Below the pieces are notes generated by a model. That model saw only the letters and a program-made list of their open reading frames with translations, made no database searches and had not been told where the DNA came from. Both the position numbers and the translations under genes were made by a program. Shown here one piece after another: positions 18,935-27,871 of a stretch of 64,000 nucleotides of DNA. Source of the stretch: Psychrobacter faecalis (GTDB taxonomy: Bacteria; Pseudomonadota; Gammaproteobacteria; Pseudomonadales; Moraxellaceae); contig NZ_JABAST010000005.1 of the NCBI RefSeq assembly GCF_016107575.1, forward strand, positions 1 through 64,000, given 5' to 3'. The first letter of the stretch is position 1, and the number at the start of each line of letters is the position of its first letter.

Positions 18935-19255
18935 ATGATTGAAATGACAGAACGCGCCGCTCAGCATGTTCAAGACTTTTTGGACAATCGCGGTAAAGGT
19001 GAAGGCATCCGAGTAGGTATCCGTACAGCAGGCTGCTCAGGCTTGGCTTACGTGCTAGAGTTTGTTGACACGCCTGATGAAAACGACACCCGTTATGAAA
19101 GCCGTGGCGTCAATATTTTTATTGATCCTAAAAGCTTGGTTTATTTAGATGGCTTAGTGATGGATTATGAAAAAGAAGGTCTCAATGAAGGCTTTAAATT
19201 CACCAATCCCAATCAAAAAGGTGAATGTGGCTGCGGTGAATCGTTTACCGTCTAA
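18935..19255 (+). CDS. iscA: A-type Fe-S carrier IscA
   Basis: Carries Fe-S clusters or iron to targets. 106 residues (E. coli 107). The three conserved Cys are in TAGCSGLAY and the C-terminal GECGCGESF. The start at 18935 is chosen over 18923 because GGGAG (18925-18929) sits at proper spacing and the sequence [15 protein letters not shown] aligns with the family start. Confidence 0.95.
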   Translation: MIEMTERAAQHVQDFLDNRGKGEGIRVGIRTAGCSGLAYVLEFVDTPDENDTRYESRGVNIFIDPKSLVYLDGLVMDYEKEGLNEGFKFTNPNQKGECGCGESFTV

Positions 19256-19442
19256 AGCTCTAAACCAGAGCGCGCTAAACGATTGATATACGAGCGCTTA
19301 GCACCTAAAACCTGAGTTAGCGCTTAGATACTGAGTAAGTACTGAACTTTAAAAGAACAGTATTTAAAACAGACAGTAAACAAAACAGCGCATAAGTAAA
19401 AGCAAGTCTTCACAAGAATAAATAAAAACAAAGGCAGACGCT

Positions 19443-20033
19443 ATGACAGACATCACGCCAGACGCACAGTTTGATAACTTCTTTGCCCTATTTGAACAAC
19501 CTGTACAGTTTGCGGTCAATCAAGAGCGCCTTGATCAACAGCTGCGTCTGCTACAAAAACGCTATCATCCGGACAATCTTGTTGCTGATAGCAAAAATAC
19601 AGCCGATAGCGCACAAGCTAAGCAGCAATCAGAGCAAGCCTCAGCGCTGATTAACCAAGCTTATCAAACGTTAAGTGCCCCTGACAGTCGTGCCAGCTAC
19701 TTGTTGGATATCGCTGGGCAGGCGCAGAACTTAGAGCATTCGATTGCCGATCTGGACTTCTTAGAAGATGCGATGCAAATGCGTATGGATTTGGATGATG
19801 CGATTGAAGGCAAAGAGCTTGCCGCGCTGAAGCAACTACATCCGCAGATTACCGAGCGTCTAAATAAACAATCTGAGCGTTTTGATAGTGCTTATCAGAG
19901 CCAAGATTGGCAAACGGCGATTGATGCCACGCAAAAATTAAAATTTTTGGTGAAATTAGATGCCGATGTTACTACAGGGCTTGATGAAGTTGCGTCTGCT
20001 GAGCATTTGGATGACGATGATTTATACGTTTAA
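19443..20033 (+). CDS. hscB: Co-chaperone HscB
   Basis: J-domain partner of HscA in Fe-S cluster transfer from IscU. The J domain (residues about 8-80) contains the HPD triad in RYHPDNLV, then INQAYQTLSAPDSRASYLL. The C-terminal three-helix IscU-binding domain has LDFLEDAMQMRMDLDDAI. 196 residues, slightly longer than E. coli HscB (171) through an acidic C-terminal tail. An AAAGG element precedes the ATG. Confidence 0.95.
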   Translation: MTDITPDAQFDNFFALFEQPVQFAVNQERLDQQLRLLQKRYHPDNLVADSKNTADSAQAKQQSEQASALINQAYQTLSAPDSRASYLLDIAGQAQNLEHSIADLDFLEDAMQMRMDLDDAIEGKELAALKQLHPQITERLNKQSERFDSAYQSQDWQTAIDATQKLKFLVKLDADVTTGLDEVASAEHLDDDDLYV

Positions 20034-20256
20034 CGTCATGCTAAGGACGATTGTTTATATTTACGAGTAACGAGCTTATATGCGGATATGGTTAAAATAA
20101 CCACTCCTCTGCCGTATAATTGTAAACATTAAATGCGCTTTATCATTTTTACTATGATTTGTTAAATCCAAACACTTACTTAAATTTTAAATACTAGTCG
20201 CCCATATATTGTATTTGTACCATTTCACTTAATTCATTTTATCTTTGAGTTTTCTT

Positions 20257-22134
20257 ATGTCTTTATTGCAAATTGCCGAACCCAATCAAAGTGCCCAACC
20301 TCATCAACATCGTTTTGGCCTAGGAATTGACCTTGGTACGACGCGCTCATTGGTCGCTGTGGTACGCTCAGGCAAGGCGCAAGTTTTGCAAGCCGATACA
20401 ACGACCGATACCTTATTGCCGTCGGTGGTCTACTATCCAAGTGCTGGCAAGCCCTTAGTCGGCTATGATGCCCTTACCCATTTAGCAGATGATCCAAAAA
20501 ATACCATCGTCTCGGCTAAGCGCTTTATGGGCCGTAGCCAAGCCGATATTAAATTCTCCCATCCCTATGAGTTAAGTGGCAGCAAAGATGCCATGCCAGC
20601 TTTTGTGACGGCGCAGGGTGAAGTCTCTCCTGTCGAAGTGTCAGCGCGTATTTTAGCCGCGCTAGAGCAACGTGCCGCAAGCGCTTTGCCAGATGACAGC
20701 ATACAAGGTGCGGTGATTACTGTGCCCGCCTATTTTGATGAAGCGCAGCGTCAAGCTACTAAAGATGCGGCGCAAGCTGCTGGTATTAACGTTTTGCGTT
20801 TATTAAATGAGCCTACCGCGGCCGCCGTTGCCTACGGTCTTGATCAGCCTACTGATGACAATAGTGAAAACTACTACTTAATCTATGATTTGGGTGGTGG
20901 TACTTTTGATGTATCTATTTTAAAGCTCAGCGATGGCGTGTTTGAAGTCTTAGCAACGGGCGGCAATAGTGCGCTTGGCGGTGATGATATCGACCGCTTA
21001 CTGACCAATTGGCTGATTAAGCAGTTAAATATTGACCCTAAAGACGTGAGCCTGCACGACAAATCCATACTCGCCCAACAAGCAAAAAGCTATAAACAAG
21101 CATTGACCGATGCTGAGCAAGTCGATATCGACATTGTTGTTAATGAGCGCTCTTTTCAAGGTGTGTTACGCCGCGACGATTTGATAACAATTGCAGAGCC
21201 TGTCAGCCGCCGCACGCTAAGTGTCTGCGAGCAAGTATTGCGTGATGCCAAATTATCTGTCGCTGACTTAGATGAAGTCATTTTGGTCGGTGGTTCTACG
21301 CGTATGCCTGCGGTGCAGCAGGTGGTGGCAGATTTCTTTGCTAAAGAACCGCTTTGCCGTCTTAATCCAGATGAAGTTGTGGCTTTAGGTGCTGCCCAAA
21401 CCGCGTATCAATTGGTCAATGGTGACAGCGATAATAGCTTGTTATTACTCGATGTGACGCCTTTATCGCTCGGTCTTGAGACTATGGGCGGCTTGGTTGA
21501 AGTGCTGATTCCGCGCAACACCCCTATTCCCGTCAAAAAACGCCAAGTCTTTACCACTTACCAAGATGGTCAAACCGGCATGGTCATTCATGTGGTGCAA
21601 GGCGAGCGTGAAACAGTGGATAACTGCCGCTCACTTGGACGCTTTGAGCTATATGGTATTCCGCCGATGAAAGCGGGCTTTGCGCGTATCGAAGTGACCT
21701 TTAGTATTGATGCCAATGGTCAGCTGACCGTCAGTGCGCAAGAAACAACGACCAAGACTGAAAGTAAAATTGATATTGTGCCATCTTATGGTCTGTCTGA
21801 TGAGCAAAAAGAGCAATTATTAATCGCAGGCTTTAAGTATGCGGAAGAAGACAAAAATGCGCGCTCGCTAATTGAAACCAAAGTAGAAGCGGAACGTGAA
21901 TTATTGGCGCTACAGTCGGCGCTTAACGAGTTTGCGGCGTTAATCACACCTGAAGAGCAGCGGTCGTTGACCGAGAGCATGCAAGCCTTGCAAACCGCGC
22001 TTAGCACCGACGACTTAACCGTTATTGAAAGCGCGCAAGGCAAATTAAAGCCACACAGTGATGCTTTTGCCGCGTGTATTATGAATCAAAGCGTCAAAGC
22101 AAGTATGTCGGGTACCAGTGCGCAAGATTGGTAG
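20257..22134 (+). CDS. hscA: Hsp70-family chaperone HscA
   Basis: Specialised Hsp70 that releases clusters from IscU. 625 residues from ATG 20257 (E. coli 616); a TTG at 20245 would add four residues. The nucleotide-binding domain has GIDLGTTRSLVAVV, NEPTAAAVAYGL, YDLGGGTFDVSIL and ILVGGSTRMPAVQ. The substrate-binding domain follows LLLDVTPLSLGLETMGG. The missing DnaK-type EEVD-like tail and the position between hscB and fdx fix it as HscA. Confidence 0.96.
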   Translation: MSLLQIAEPNQSAQPHQHRFGLGIDLGTTRSLVAVVRSGKAQVLQADTTTDTLLPSVVYYPSAGKPLVGYDALTHLADDPKNTIVSAKRFMGRSQADIKFSHPYELSGSKDAMPAFVTAQGEVSPVEVSARILAALEQRAASALPDDSIQGAVITVPAYFDEAQRQATKDAAQAAGINVLRLLNEPTAAAVAYGLDQPTDDNSENYYLIYDLGGGTFDVSILKLSDGVFEVLATGGNSALGGDDIDRLLTNWLIKQLNIDPKDVSLHDKSILAQQAKSYKQALTDAEQVDIDIVVNERSFQGVLRRDDLITIAEPVSRRTLSVCEQVLRDAKLSVADLDEVILVGGSTRMPAVQQVVADFFAKEPLCRLNPDEVVALGAAQTAYQLVNGDSDNSLLLLDVTPLSLGLETMGGLVEVLIPRNTPIPVKKRQVFTTYQDGQTGMVIHVVQGERETVDNCRSLGRFELYGIPPMKAGFARIEVTFSIDANGQLTVSAQETTTKTESKIDIVPSYGLSDEQKEQLLIAGFKYAEEDKNARSLIETKVEAERELLALQSALNEFAALITPEEQRSLTESMQALQTALSTDDLTVIESAQGKLKPHSDAFAACIMNQSVKASMSGTSAQDW

Positions 22135-22243
22135 TAGATAGCATTTATACCAATCATATGATAGGCGCTTAAGACACTCACTTAGCAACTGTACTAGATT
22201 GACCTTTTTTATTTTTAATTGATTAGCAGCGGACGAATAACTT

Positions 22244-22582
22244 ATGCCAAAAATTACAATATTACCTCACCATGAAATCTGCCCAGAAGGCACCGAAGTC
22301 GAGCTAGAATCGGGCACAAACTTATGTAAAGCGCTACTTGAAAAAGGCATCAAGATTGAACATGCCTGCGAGATGTCAAAAGCCTGTACTACTTGTCATG
22401 TCGTGGTGCGTAAGGGCTTTAACACCTTAGATGAGATGGACGATATCGAAGCGGATTTATTAGACCGCGCGTGGGGTCTGGAGCCTGATTCACGCCTATC
22501 GTGCCAAGTGATGCTTGAAGATGATGATTTAACGATTGAGATTCCTAAATACACGTTAAACCATGCGAAAGAAAATCATTAA
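22244..22582 (+). CDS. fdx: [2Fe-2S] ferredoxin of the isc operon
   Basis: Adrenodoxin-type ferredoxin that gives electrons for cluster assembly. 112 residues. Four ligand Cys are visible: C-x5-C-x2-C in ACEMSKACTTCHVV and the fourth in RLSCQVML. It is the last gene of the run, closed by a terminator. iscX is not found after it. Confidence 0.96.
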   Translation: MPKITILPHHEICPEGTEVELESGTNLCKALLEKGIKIEHACEMSKACTTCHVVVRKGFNTLDEMDDIEADLLDRAWGLEPDSRLSCQVMLEDDDLTIEIPKYTLNHAKENH

Positions 22583-22611
22583 ATAATAAAGCTGAAGCAT
22601 GAAATGAAACT

Positions 22612-22650
22612 AAAAAATCCAGTTATGATAAATAACTGGATTTTTCTTTT
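22612..22650. terminator. Terminator between fdx and the cyclase gene
   Basis: AAAAAATCCAGTTAT and ATAACTGGATTTTT form the stem, followed by TCTTTTTAT. It can serve both convergent genes. Confidence 0.9.
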
Positions 22651-22683
22651 TATAAATACTTTCAAGTCGCAATCAATCTGTAC

Positions 22684-24114
22684 CTAATTATGACTGATAT
22701 TTTCCTGCTTACTTGCTGTGACTATCTCAAGCAGCGCCGCCTGCTCTTCTTGTTCGATACGGGCAAGCGCTAGATTCAAGCGATTTCTGATATCTTGATA
22801 GTCATTATTTTGCATGTCTTTAAAGTTCAAATGCAAATTAAAACCAGGTAGCGTATGATCCACCCATTTTGACAACTGACCTTTATTTTCATCAGGGTCG
22901 AGTACTTGCCACGCGCTTACCTTATTATCAAAACCTTTGAGCTGAAAAGCACCGACATATTCACAGTCATAATCATGCGAAATATAATCATGGGTACTTT
23001 CGCTAATAAATATCTGGCCTTTACCCGCGACTGCCTCAAGCCTTGACGCAAGGTTGGCCTCTTTCCCAATCAGCGTATAGCTCAAACGGTTGTTATTGCC
23101 AAAATTGCCGACGTGACAGTAGCCGGTGGTAATGCCGATACGGATATATAGTCCCTCGAAACCGAGCAGCCGCCATTTTTGCCGCAAGGTGCGCATTTCA
23201 CGGCGCATATCTATCGCCATTGCCACACAATCAAGCGCATCTTGGCGCGGCCCTCGACTGTTCGGCTCCCCAAAAAAGCACACCATCCCATCGCCGATAA
23301 ACTTATCCAGCACCGCGCCGTGCTTATTGGCGATTAACGTCATACAATGCATATAGGTATTTAGAATGTCCGCCAAATTGTCAGCGCTCAGACTATCGGA
23401 CAATTCTGTAAAGCCGACAATATCTGAAAACATCATCGTCAGTTTGGCACGTTTATTTTCGACGCTAACGGGACTGTCAGATTTAACGATTGGTTCCCAA
23501 ACTTGCGGCGGTACAAAGCGCGTCAATTTATTAATGACAGAAACCATGGTATTTAGACGTCCAGCCGCTTGCCGCGCTCGCGCTTCATAATCTACATAAT
23601 CACGATAAACATGGCGAAAATGGCACAGTATCACAATCATACTGGCCAATAACACCGCAGGGGTAACAAAGCTGTCGTGACAGTCCATCTCCGTGCTATT
23701 TAAAGTCACACTGACGTAATAAAAGACAATGACCGTCACTACTGATGCAGCGAGAAGTTTAAGATGGTTTTCAGGGCTACTAAGAATAATCCGCAGACCG
23801 ATGAGCGCTGCTAGACTGAGCGAAATCACTGCACAAAACTGTATCGAACCTATGACCGCTGAAGATAAAATAATAACAATGTTAGACGTCCAAAAACTGG
23901 CTGGCCGGCGATAGTTATAGATTAAAATCAGCAAACTCGGCAGACAAACCACGACAGCGAGCGCCATCGACGTCGGACTAAAGTTGTAATGTATTGCGAG
24001 CAATACGACCGTTAGTATTAAAACAAAAATTTCTGGATAATCAAATCGATAGGCATTGCTATTACTACCACCCTGTACAGGAATCTTTGGGCTTGTGGTT
24101 TCAAAAAATGCCAT
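22684..24114 (-). CDS. Membrane class III adenylate/guanylate cyclase
   Basis: 476 residues. The N-terminal half holds about six membrane helices (residues about 25-180), with no sensor domain I can name. A short linker leads to a class III catalytic domain starting near residue 225: LTMMFSDIVGFTELSD has the first metal Asp, LDKFIGDGMVCFFGEP has the adenine-type Lys and the second Asp, and GKEANLASRLEAV has the Asn/Arg of the transition-state pair. This predicts cAMP synthesis, though substrate choice cannot be fixed by eye. The start is ATG 24114; a TTG at 24120 adds two residues. It resembles CyaB of Pseudomonas in plan. Confidence 0.85.
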   Translation of the reverse strand: MAFFETTSPKIPVQGGSNSNAYRFDYPEIFVLILTVVLLAIHYNFSPTSMALAVVVCLPSLLILIYNYRRPASFWTSNIVIILSSAVIGSIQFCAVISLSLAALIGLRIILSSPENHLKLLAASVVTVIVFYYVSVTLNSTEMDCHDSFVTPAVLLASMIVILCHFRHVYRDYVDYEARARQAAGRLNTMVSVINKLTRFVPPQVWEPIVKSDSPVSVENKRAKLTMMFSDIVGFTELSDSLSADNLADILNTYMHCMTLIANKHGAVLDKFIGDGMVCFFGEPNSRGPRQDALDCVAMAIDMRREMRTLRQKWRLLGFEGLYIRIGITTGYCHVGNFGNNNRLSYTLIGKEANLASRLEAVAGKGQIFISESTHDYISHDYDCEYVGAFQLKGFDNKVSAWQVLDPDENKGQLSKWVDHTLPGFNLHLNFKDMQNNDYQDIRNRLNLALARIEQEEQAALLEIVTASKQENISHN

Positions 24115-24208
24115 GGTCAAGGTTCGCTTAAAGGAAAACTGTCGAAGGTTTGAATAAAAATTAAAGCGGATCTTCTATTAACATATGTTTTTGTGCAGTC
24201 TTTAGATT

Positions 24209-24304
24209 AATAAGTACTTAGGTTAATAAGTACTTAGGTTAATAAGCATTCAGGTTGCTAAGCCCTTAAGTTAACAAGTAAATGCGTTAATAAGTAAATC
24301 GCTT
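24209..24304. repeat. 16-bp tandem repeat, six copies
   Basis: Six back-to-back copies of a 16-base unit. Copies 1 and 2 are identical (AATAAGTACTTAGGTT) and copies 3-6 are progressively diverged. It lies 95 bases upstream of the cyclase start on the minus strand. Confidence 0.9.
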
Positions 24305-24498
24305 TATCAACATTTGATAATATAAGTAGATAGGAAATCTATCTATTATACGGCTTTAATGCTGACTTACCTAGGACACTGGTAAGTAAAAGCATACCAC
24401 TTGTCGCTTATTAGCCATAAAAAGCAGTGTGAAGCTCATGGTCAACGAAAACAATCCTAGTTAAAAACGACTTGAGTTAATAACCATGACAAAGACAA

Positions 24499-24527
24499 AA
24501 AAGCCAGATAATATCTATCTGACTTTT
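24499..24527 (-). terminator. Terminator after the ceramidase gene
   Basis: AAAAGCCAGATA and TATCTGACTTTT form a 12-bp stem with one G-U or A-C position. On the minus strand GGCTTTTTTGTC follows. Confidence 0.8.
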
Positions 24528-24581
24528 GCGAAGTGAAAAATAAATATAAGTCCATACTCAACGACTATTTGAATAAGGCAA

Positions 24582-26825
24582 TTATTGCACGCTAAAACTA
24601 TTAGAAACGCCTGAATAAGGCTTAATCTTATGCGTCCAACCGTTCTTCCAGTCGCCTTGATGGGTCAAGCGATAAGTGCCTGCTGGGGTGTCCTTAGCTA
24701 TTCGCCAATCAATGATGGCTTTACTATACGCCGCTCCTTCGCGCTGCCACGTATAAGTGGTATCAAAATCACTGTCACTTAAATAATCGACCCATTTACC
24801 ATTGTCAAGACGCTGCACTTTTAAGAAGCTGTCTTCGGTACGTAGATTGTTTTTAGGATGAGCGCCGCGGAATACTGCCGTAGCAATGTCACCCTTTTGA
24901 TAGCTGGCTTTGGGCTGAGTGAGGGTTTGTCCCCAAGTTTGCTTTAAAGGCTTATCATCGAAGACCACGCCTGGACGCTCGTTAAAGGATTTGCCTGAGC
25001 GATCAGGCGGTGTGGTTCTGTCATAGACTTCTATACCATCACGTAGCGCTGCCGCTAGTTGAGTATATTCTTGGATATAAGCAGCGGTTTGATATGGACC
25101 ATACTCAGTAGACGCGCCTTCGTAATGCTGAGTAGCAAATTCTTCGCGCGTGGTCAAATAGCCGCTATAGTTATTCGCCAAACCATTAATAATAACGGTA
25201 TCAACCCCCGAGTCTTGTAGTTGAGCAAGCACGGCGGCGCGCATCCGGCGTCCGACCATGGTCGTCGGCTCGGCAGGGATAGCAACGAGAGCAATATTAC
25301 CGATACGCATCAGTTGCACCGGCTGCTGAGTATTAATCCAGCCCCAACTTCCCGTTGGCAATAAGACTTGTTTTTCCGCCTGACAATCATCTTGGCTAAC
25401 GGTCGACACTATACCAAACGCGCCGCGCGTTAAACTGCCCAAAAACGATTGATCGACTTTATTGATATCGTCATTGATACGGAAATTTTCTCGGGTCATG
25501 CCCTCATACATACCAGGTATGTTCGAGGGGCCATTCTCCCCGCCAGCGGCAAACGAGTAACCACGAGCTGGCATACATAAGACTTTATTACCCGCGCCAT
25601 TGGTGAATTTACCATCGACCTGATAGCCCTTTAAATCAATCCAGCGCGCGCGTACGTCCACGGGTCCAGTAACCGGCACGCCTTGATGCCAAAGCTCAAC
25701 CGCTTTATCCAGCTGCATCTGCCCATCACGTCTGACGTTTTCCCACTCGTTATTACTACCTTGAAAGCCGGGTTTTGAGTTGGCATTACCACCTATGGCT
25801 AACACATCACCCTCGTCAGCATTGGCAAAAGCTGCGACAAACGGTTTGTCTGATTCTCCGCCAAAAATCTTTTCCGCGCCGCGCTGAGCAAAGCCTTTGT
25901 TATCAGCACTTAGGTGCATAAATTTATTACTAAAACTGGTTGGATGCAGCGCAAACCAGTTAATCAGACCGACTGGTGTACCATCGGCAGCATCAAGACG
26001 CAGCTGAGTCATGGTTTCATTGACATTACTATCAAAATCTTTGGCGTCGTTATTATTGTTGTAGGCAAATTCTGAGCGATTGACTGTTGCACCCTTTAGC
26101 TCGCCTTGCGCCAAAGATAGCGTCCCTGGCGTCAAGTTAGCGTGAGCACGTTTAATTGAGGTGACAATACCATTGACGATAGCATTAAAATTTTGGCTGC
26201 TATAGCCTGCTAGCGTGTCATCGGTACTGGCAATTTGATACAGCTGCTGATGTGAGTAGCCTGCGTTACCCACATGGGTATGCGTGGCGGTGAGCATGAC
26301 ATTGTCATCGTTATATAAGTCGCTATAATCCGCTTTTAGACGTTTAATGACCTCAAGTTTTACCGCGGTAAACATCGCGCCCATATCTGCTGATACATAG
26401 ACGACACGTTTGCCCGCATTTTTATCCGCTTCGCCGATAATAAAAGCATGAGAGTACAAACGGTCGTTGATACCTTGTACTACCTGTCCCGCAGCATAAC
26501 CAAACATGCCAGTTTCGGCAGCAGCACCAGTGATATCTGCCTTACCGCTACCTACCAAATACTGGCTTGTCGGCATCGCTCGCATAGACATGGCAGAAGC
26601 ACTGTGATTAAACGTGACAGAGCTGTCCGCTGCGTCAGTAGCGTTTTCACTAATCGTTGGCCTCGAATCGGACAAGGCTGCAGCAGATTGCACGGATGCC
26701 GACTGTGTTGAAGCAGATTCCGTGGAATCCGTCTCACATGCCGTTAGGCTCAATACAGTGGTACAAATAGAGATGAGTAACATAGAAGGTCGTAATAACG
26801 CTGGAGAAGCAGAAGAAGTAGCCAT
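24582..26825 (-). CDS. Neutral/alkaline ceramidase-family lipoprotein
   Basis: 747 residues, similar in plan to P. aeruginosa neutral ceramidase, which hydrolyses ceramide to sphingosine and fatty acid. The N-terminus is a lipoprotein signal (LLISICTTVLSLTAC; lipobox LTAC near residue 30). The family core is clear: KADITGAAAETGMFGYA, the Zn His region ATHTHVGNAGYS, ALHPTSF, AIPAEPTTMVGRRMR with the Zn Glu, and NNYSGYLTTREEF with the Zn Tyr. The usual NxGDVSPN-type segment, which holds the catalytic Ser, reads NADEGDVLAIG here, with Leu near residue 342 in that place. So the fold and metal site look kept, but activity on ceramide is uncertain. TAAGGATAAC precedes the ATG. Confidence 0.88.
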   Translation of the reverse strand: MATSSASPALLRPSMLLISICTTVLSLTACETDSTESASTQSASVQSAAALSDSRPTISENATDAADSSVTFNHSASAMSMRAMPTSQYLVGSGKADITGAAAETGMFGYAAGQVVQGINDRLYSHAFIIGEADKNAGKRVVYVSADMGAMFTAVKLEVIKRLKADYSDLYNDDNVMLTATHTHVGNAGYSHQQLYQIASTDDTLAGYSSQNFNAIVNGIVTSIKRAHANLTPGTLSLAQGELKGATVNRSEFAYNNNNDAKDFDSNVNETMTQLRLDAADGTPVGLINWFALHPTSFSNKFMHLSADNKGFAQRGAEKIFGGESDKPFVAAFANADEGDVLAIGGNANSKPGFQGSNNEWENVRRDGQMQLDKAVELWHQGVPVTGPVDVRARWIDLKGYQVDGKFTNGAGNKVLCMPARGYSFAAGGENGPSNIPGMYEGMTRENFRINDDINKVDQSFLGSLTRGAFGIVSTVSQDDCQAEKQVLLPTGSWGWINTQQPVQLMRIGNIALVAIPAEPTTMVGRRMRAAVLAQLQDSGVDTVIINGLANNYSGYLTTREEFATQHYEGASTEYGPYQTAAYIQEYTQLAAALRDGIEVYDRTTPPDRSGKSFNERPGVVFDDKPLKQTWGQTLTQPKASYQKGDIATAVFRGAHPKNNLRTEDSFLKVQRLDNGKWVDYLSDSDFDTTYTWQREGAAYSKAIIDWRIAKDTPAGTYRLTHQGDWKNGWTHKIKPYSGVSNSFSVQ

Positions 26826-27189
26826 TTGTTATCCTTAACATAGAGTAAAACCTTCAACTGAAGTATCTCAGTATAAGATTAAATATCCCGCAACCTGTGA
26901 TGCGTGCTCAATCAATGATAACTATTGATAACTACCAATACACATCAATCCACGAAAACGGCTGCGAGTAGATAAGTTGGCTATATCCATTTAACCAACC
27001 CCCTCTCTAATATAACGATTAACAAACAAATGTGAAATAGTTTATAGTAACAAAACCTTCCATTACCCTTAAAAGCCACTTCACTATGATTTTACTTTAA
27101 GCATGCCTACTTAAATAAAATGACTCAAATAAAACGTCTTAACTAGAAAACACTAAAATCACATTTATCAACCATTATCTAAAGCTTAA
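26826..27189. other. Gap between the HIT and ceramidase genes
   Basis: About 360 AT-rich bases with no gene, RNA or clear hairpin. Confidence 0.5.
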
Positions 27190-27621
27190 CTACATTTGCC
27201 AATCGAACGGCATTTGGTGATGACCACGCAGCGCCATCATCAGCGTTTGCTGCATTTGCGCCAACACTTCTTTGGTATAAGGGACAGCAGGAATACCCCA
27301 TACTGGATTTGGCCATTGCATGTCGTTTTGATAGCGAACGATATGATGAAAATGTAGCTGTGGTACTTGATTACCGAGGGCGGCGACATTCATTTTATCT
27401 GCTTGAAAAGTCTTGGCAAGTTGGCTTGATAACCAGCTCGACTCACGCAAAAACTGCGCTTGGTCTGCCTCAGATAGCTCATACAACTCTTTGATAGCTG
27501 ATACCCGCGGTACCAATATTAACCATGGAAACTGACAATCATTGATTAAACGACAGGTTGATAATGGGAAATCACCCACTAAAAAACTGTCGGCTGCAAG
27601 TTTATGATGAAGTTGGAACAT
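27190..27621 (-). CDS. HIT-family nucleotide-binding protein
   Basis: 143 residues, the usual size for a histidine-triad protein acting on nucleotide phosphoramidates or dinucleotides. The triad region reads NQVPQLHFHHIVRY. It has His at the first and third positions, but the third triad position is Ile, a variant seen in some proteobacterial HIT proteins. The C-terminal WPNPVWG is typical of this subgroup. The physiological substrate is unknown. It is monocistronic by spacing. Confidence 0.82.
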   Translation of the reverse strand: MFQLHHKLAADSFLVGDFPLSTCRLINDCQFPWLILVPRVSAIKELYELSEADQAQFLRESSWLSSQLAKTFQADKMNVAALGNQVPQLHFHHIVRYQNDMQWPNPVWGIPAVPYTKEVLAQMQQTLMMALRGHHQMPFDWQM

Positions 27622-27871
27622 AATGACGGTTCTCTTGTTATGACGCTCAAATAAATGGAATTAAAATACAGAAAAGCAGAACTGAATTTACTAAACTATA
27701 ATACGCTTAAAACATTATGCTTAAAGAAACAGCAGGCTAATAAGATGACGCTATTTTATCAGTTATCCAAGCGATAAAATAGCGCCGTGACCGATTGTCT
27801 TAGCGTATGGTATTTGCTGTACTTAAACGATTTCGTAAATGTGCTTAGTTTAACGATATAAACAAGCAAAG

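Larger units (their letters stand above)
24115..24581. other. Gap between the ceramidase and cyclase genes
   Basis: No gene seen. It contains a 16-bp tandem array (24209-24304) just upstream of the cyclase gene and the ceramidase terminator (24499-24527). Confidence 0.6.

Noticed and set aside
24209..24304. Possible CRISPR array
   Set aside because: The repeats are contiguous with no spacers and only 16 bp long; no cas genes are present.
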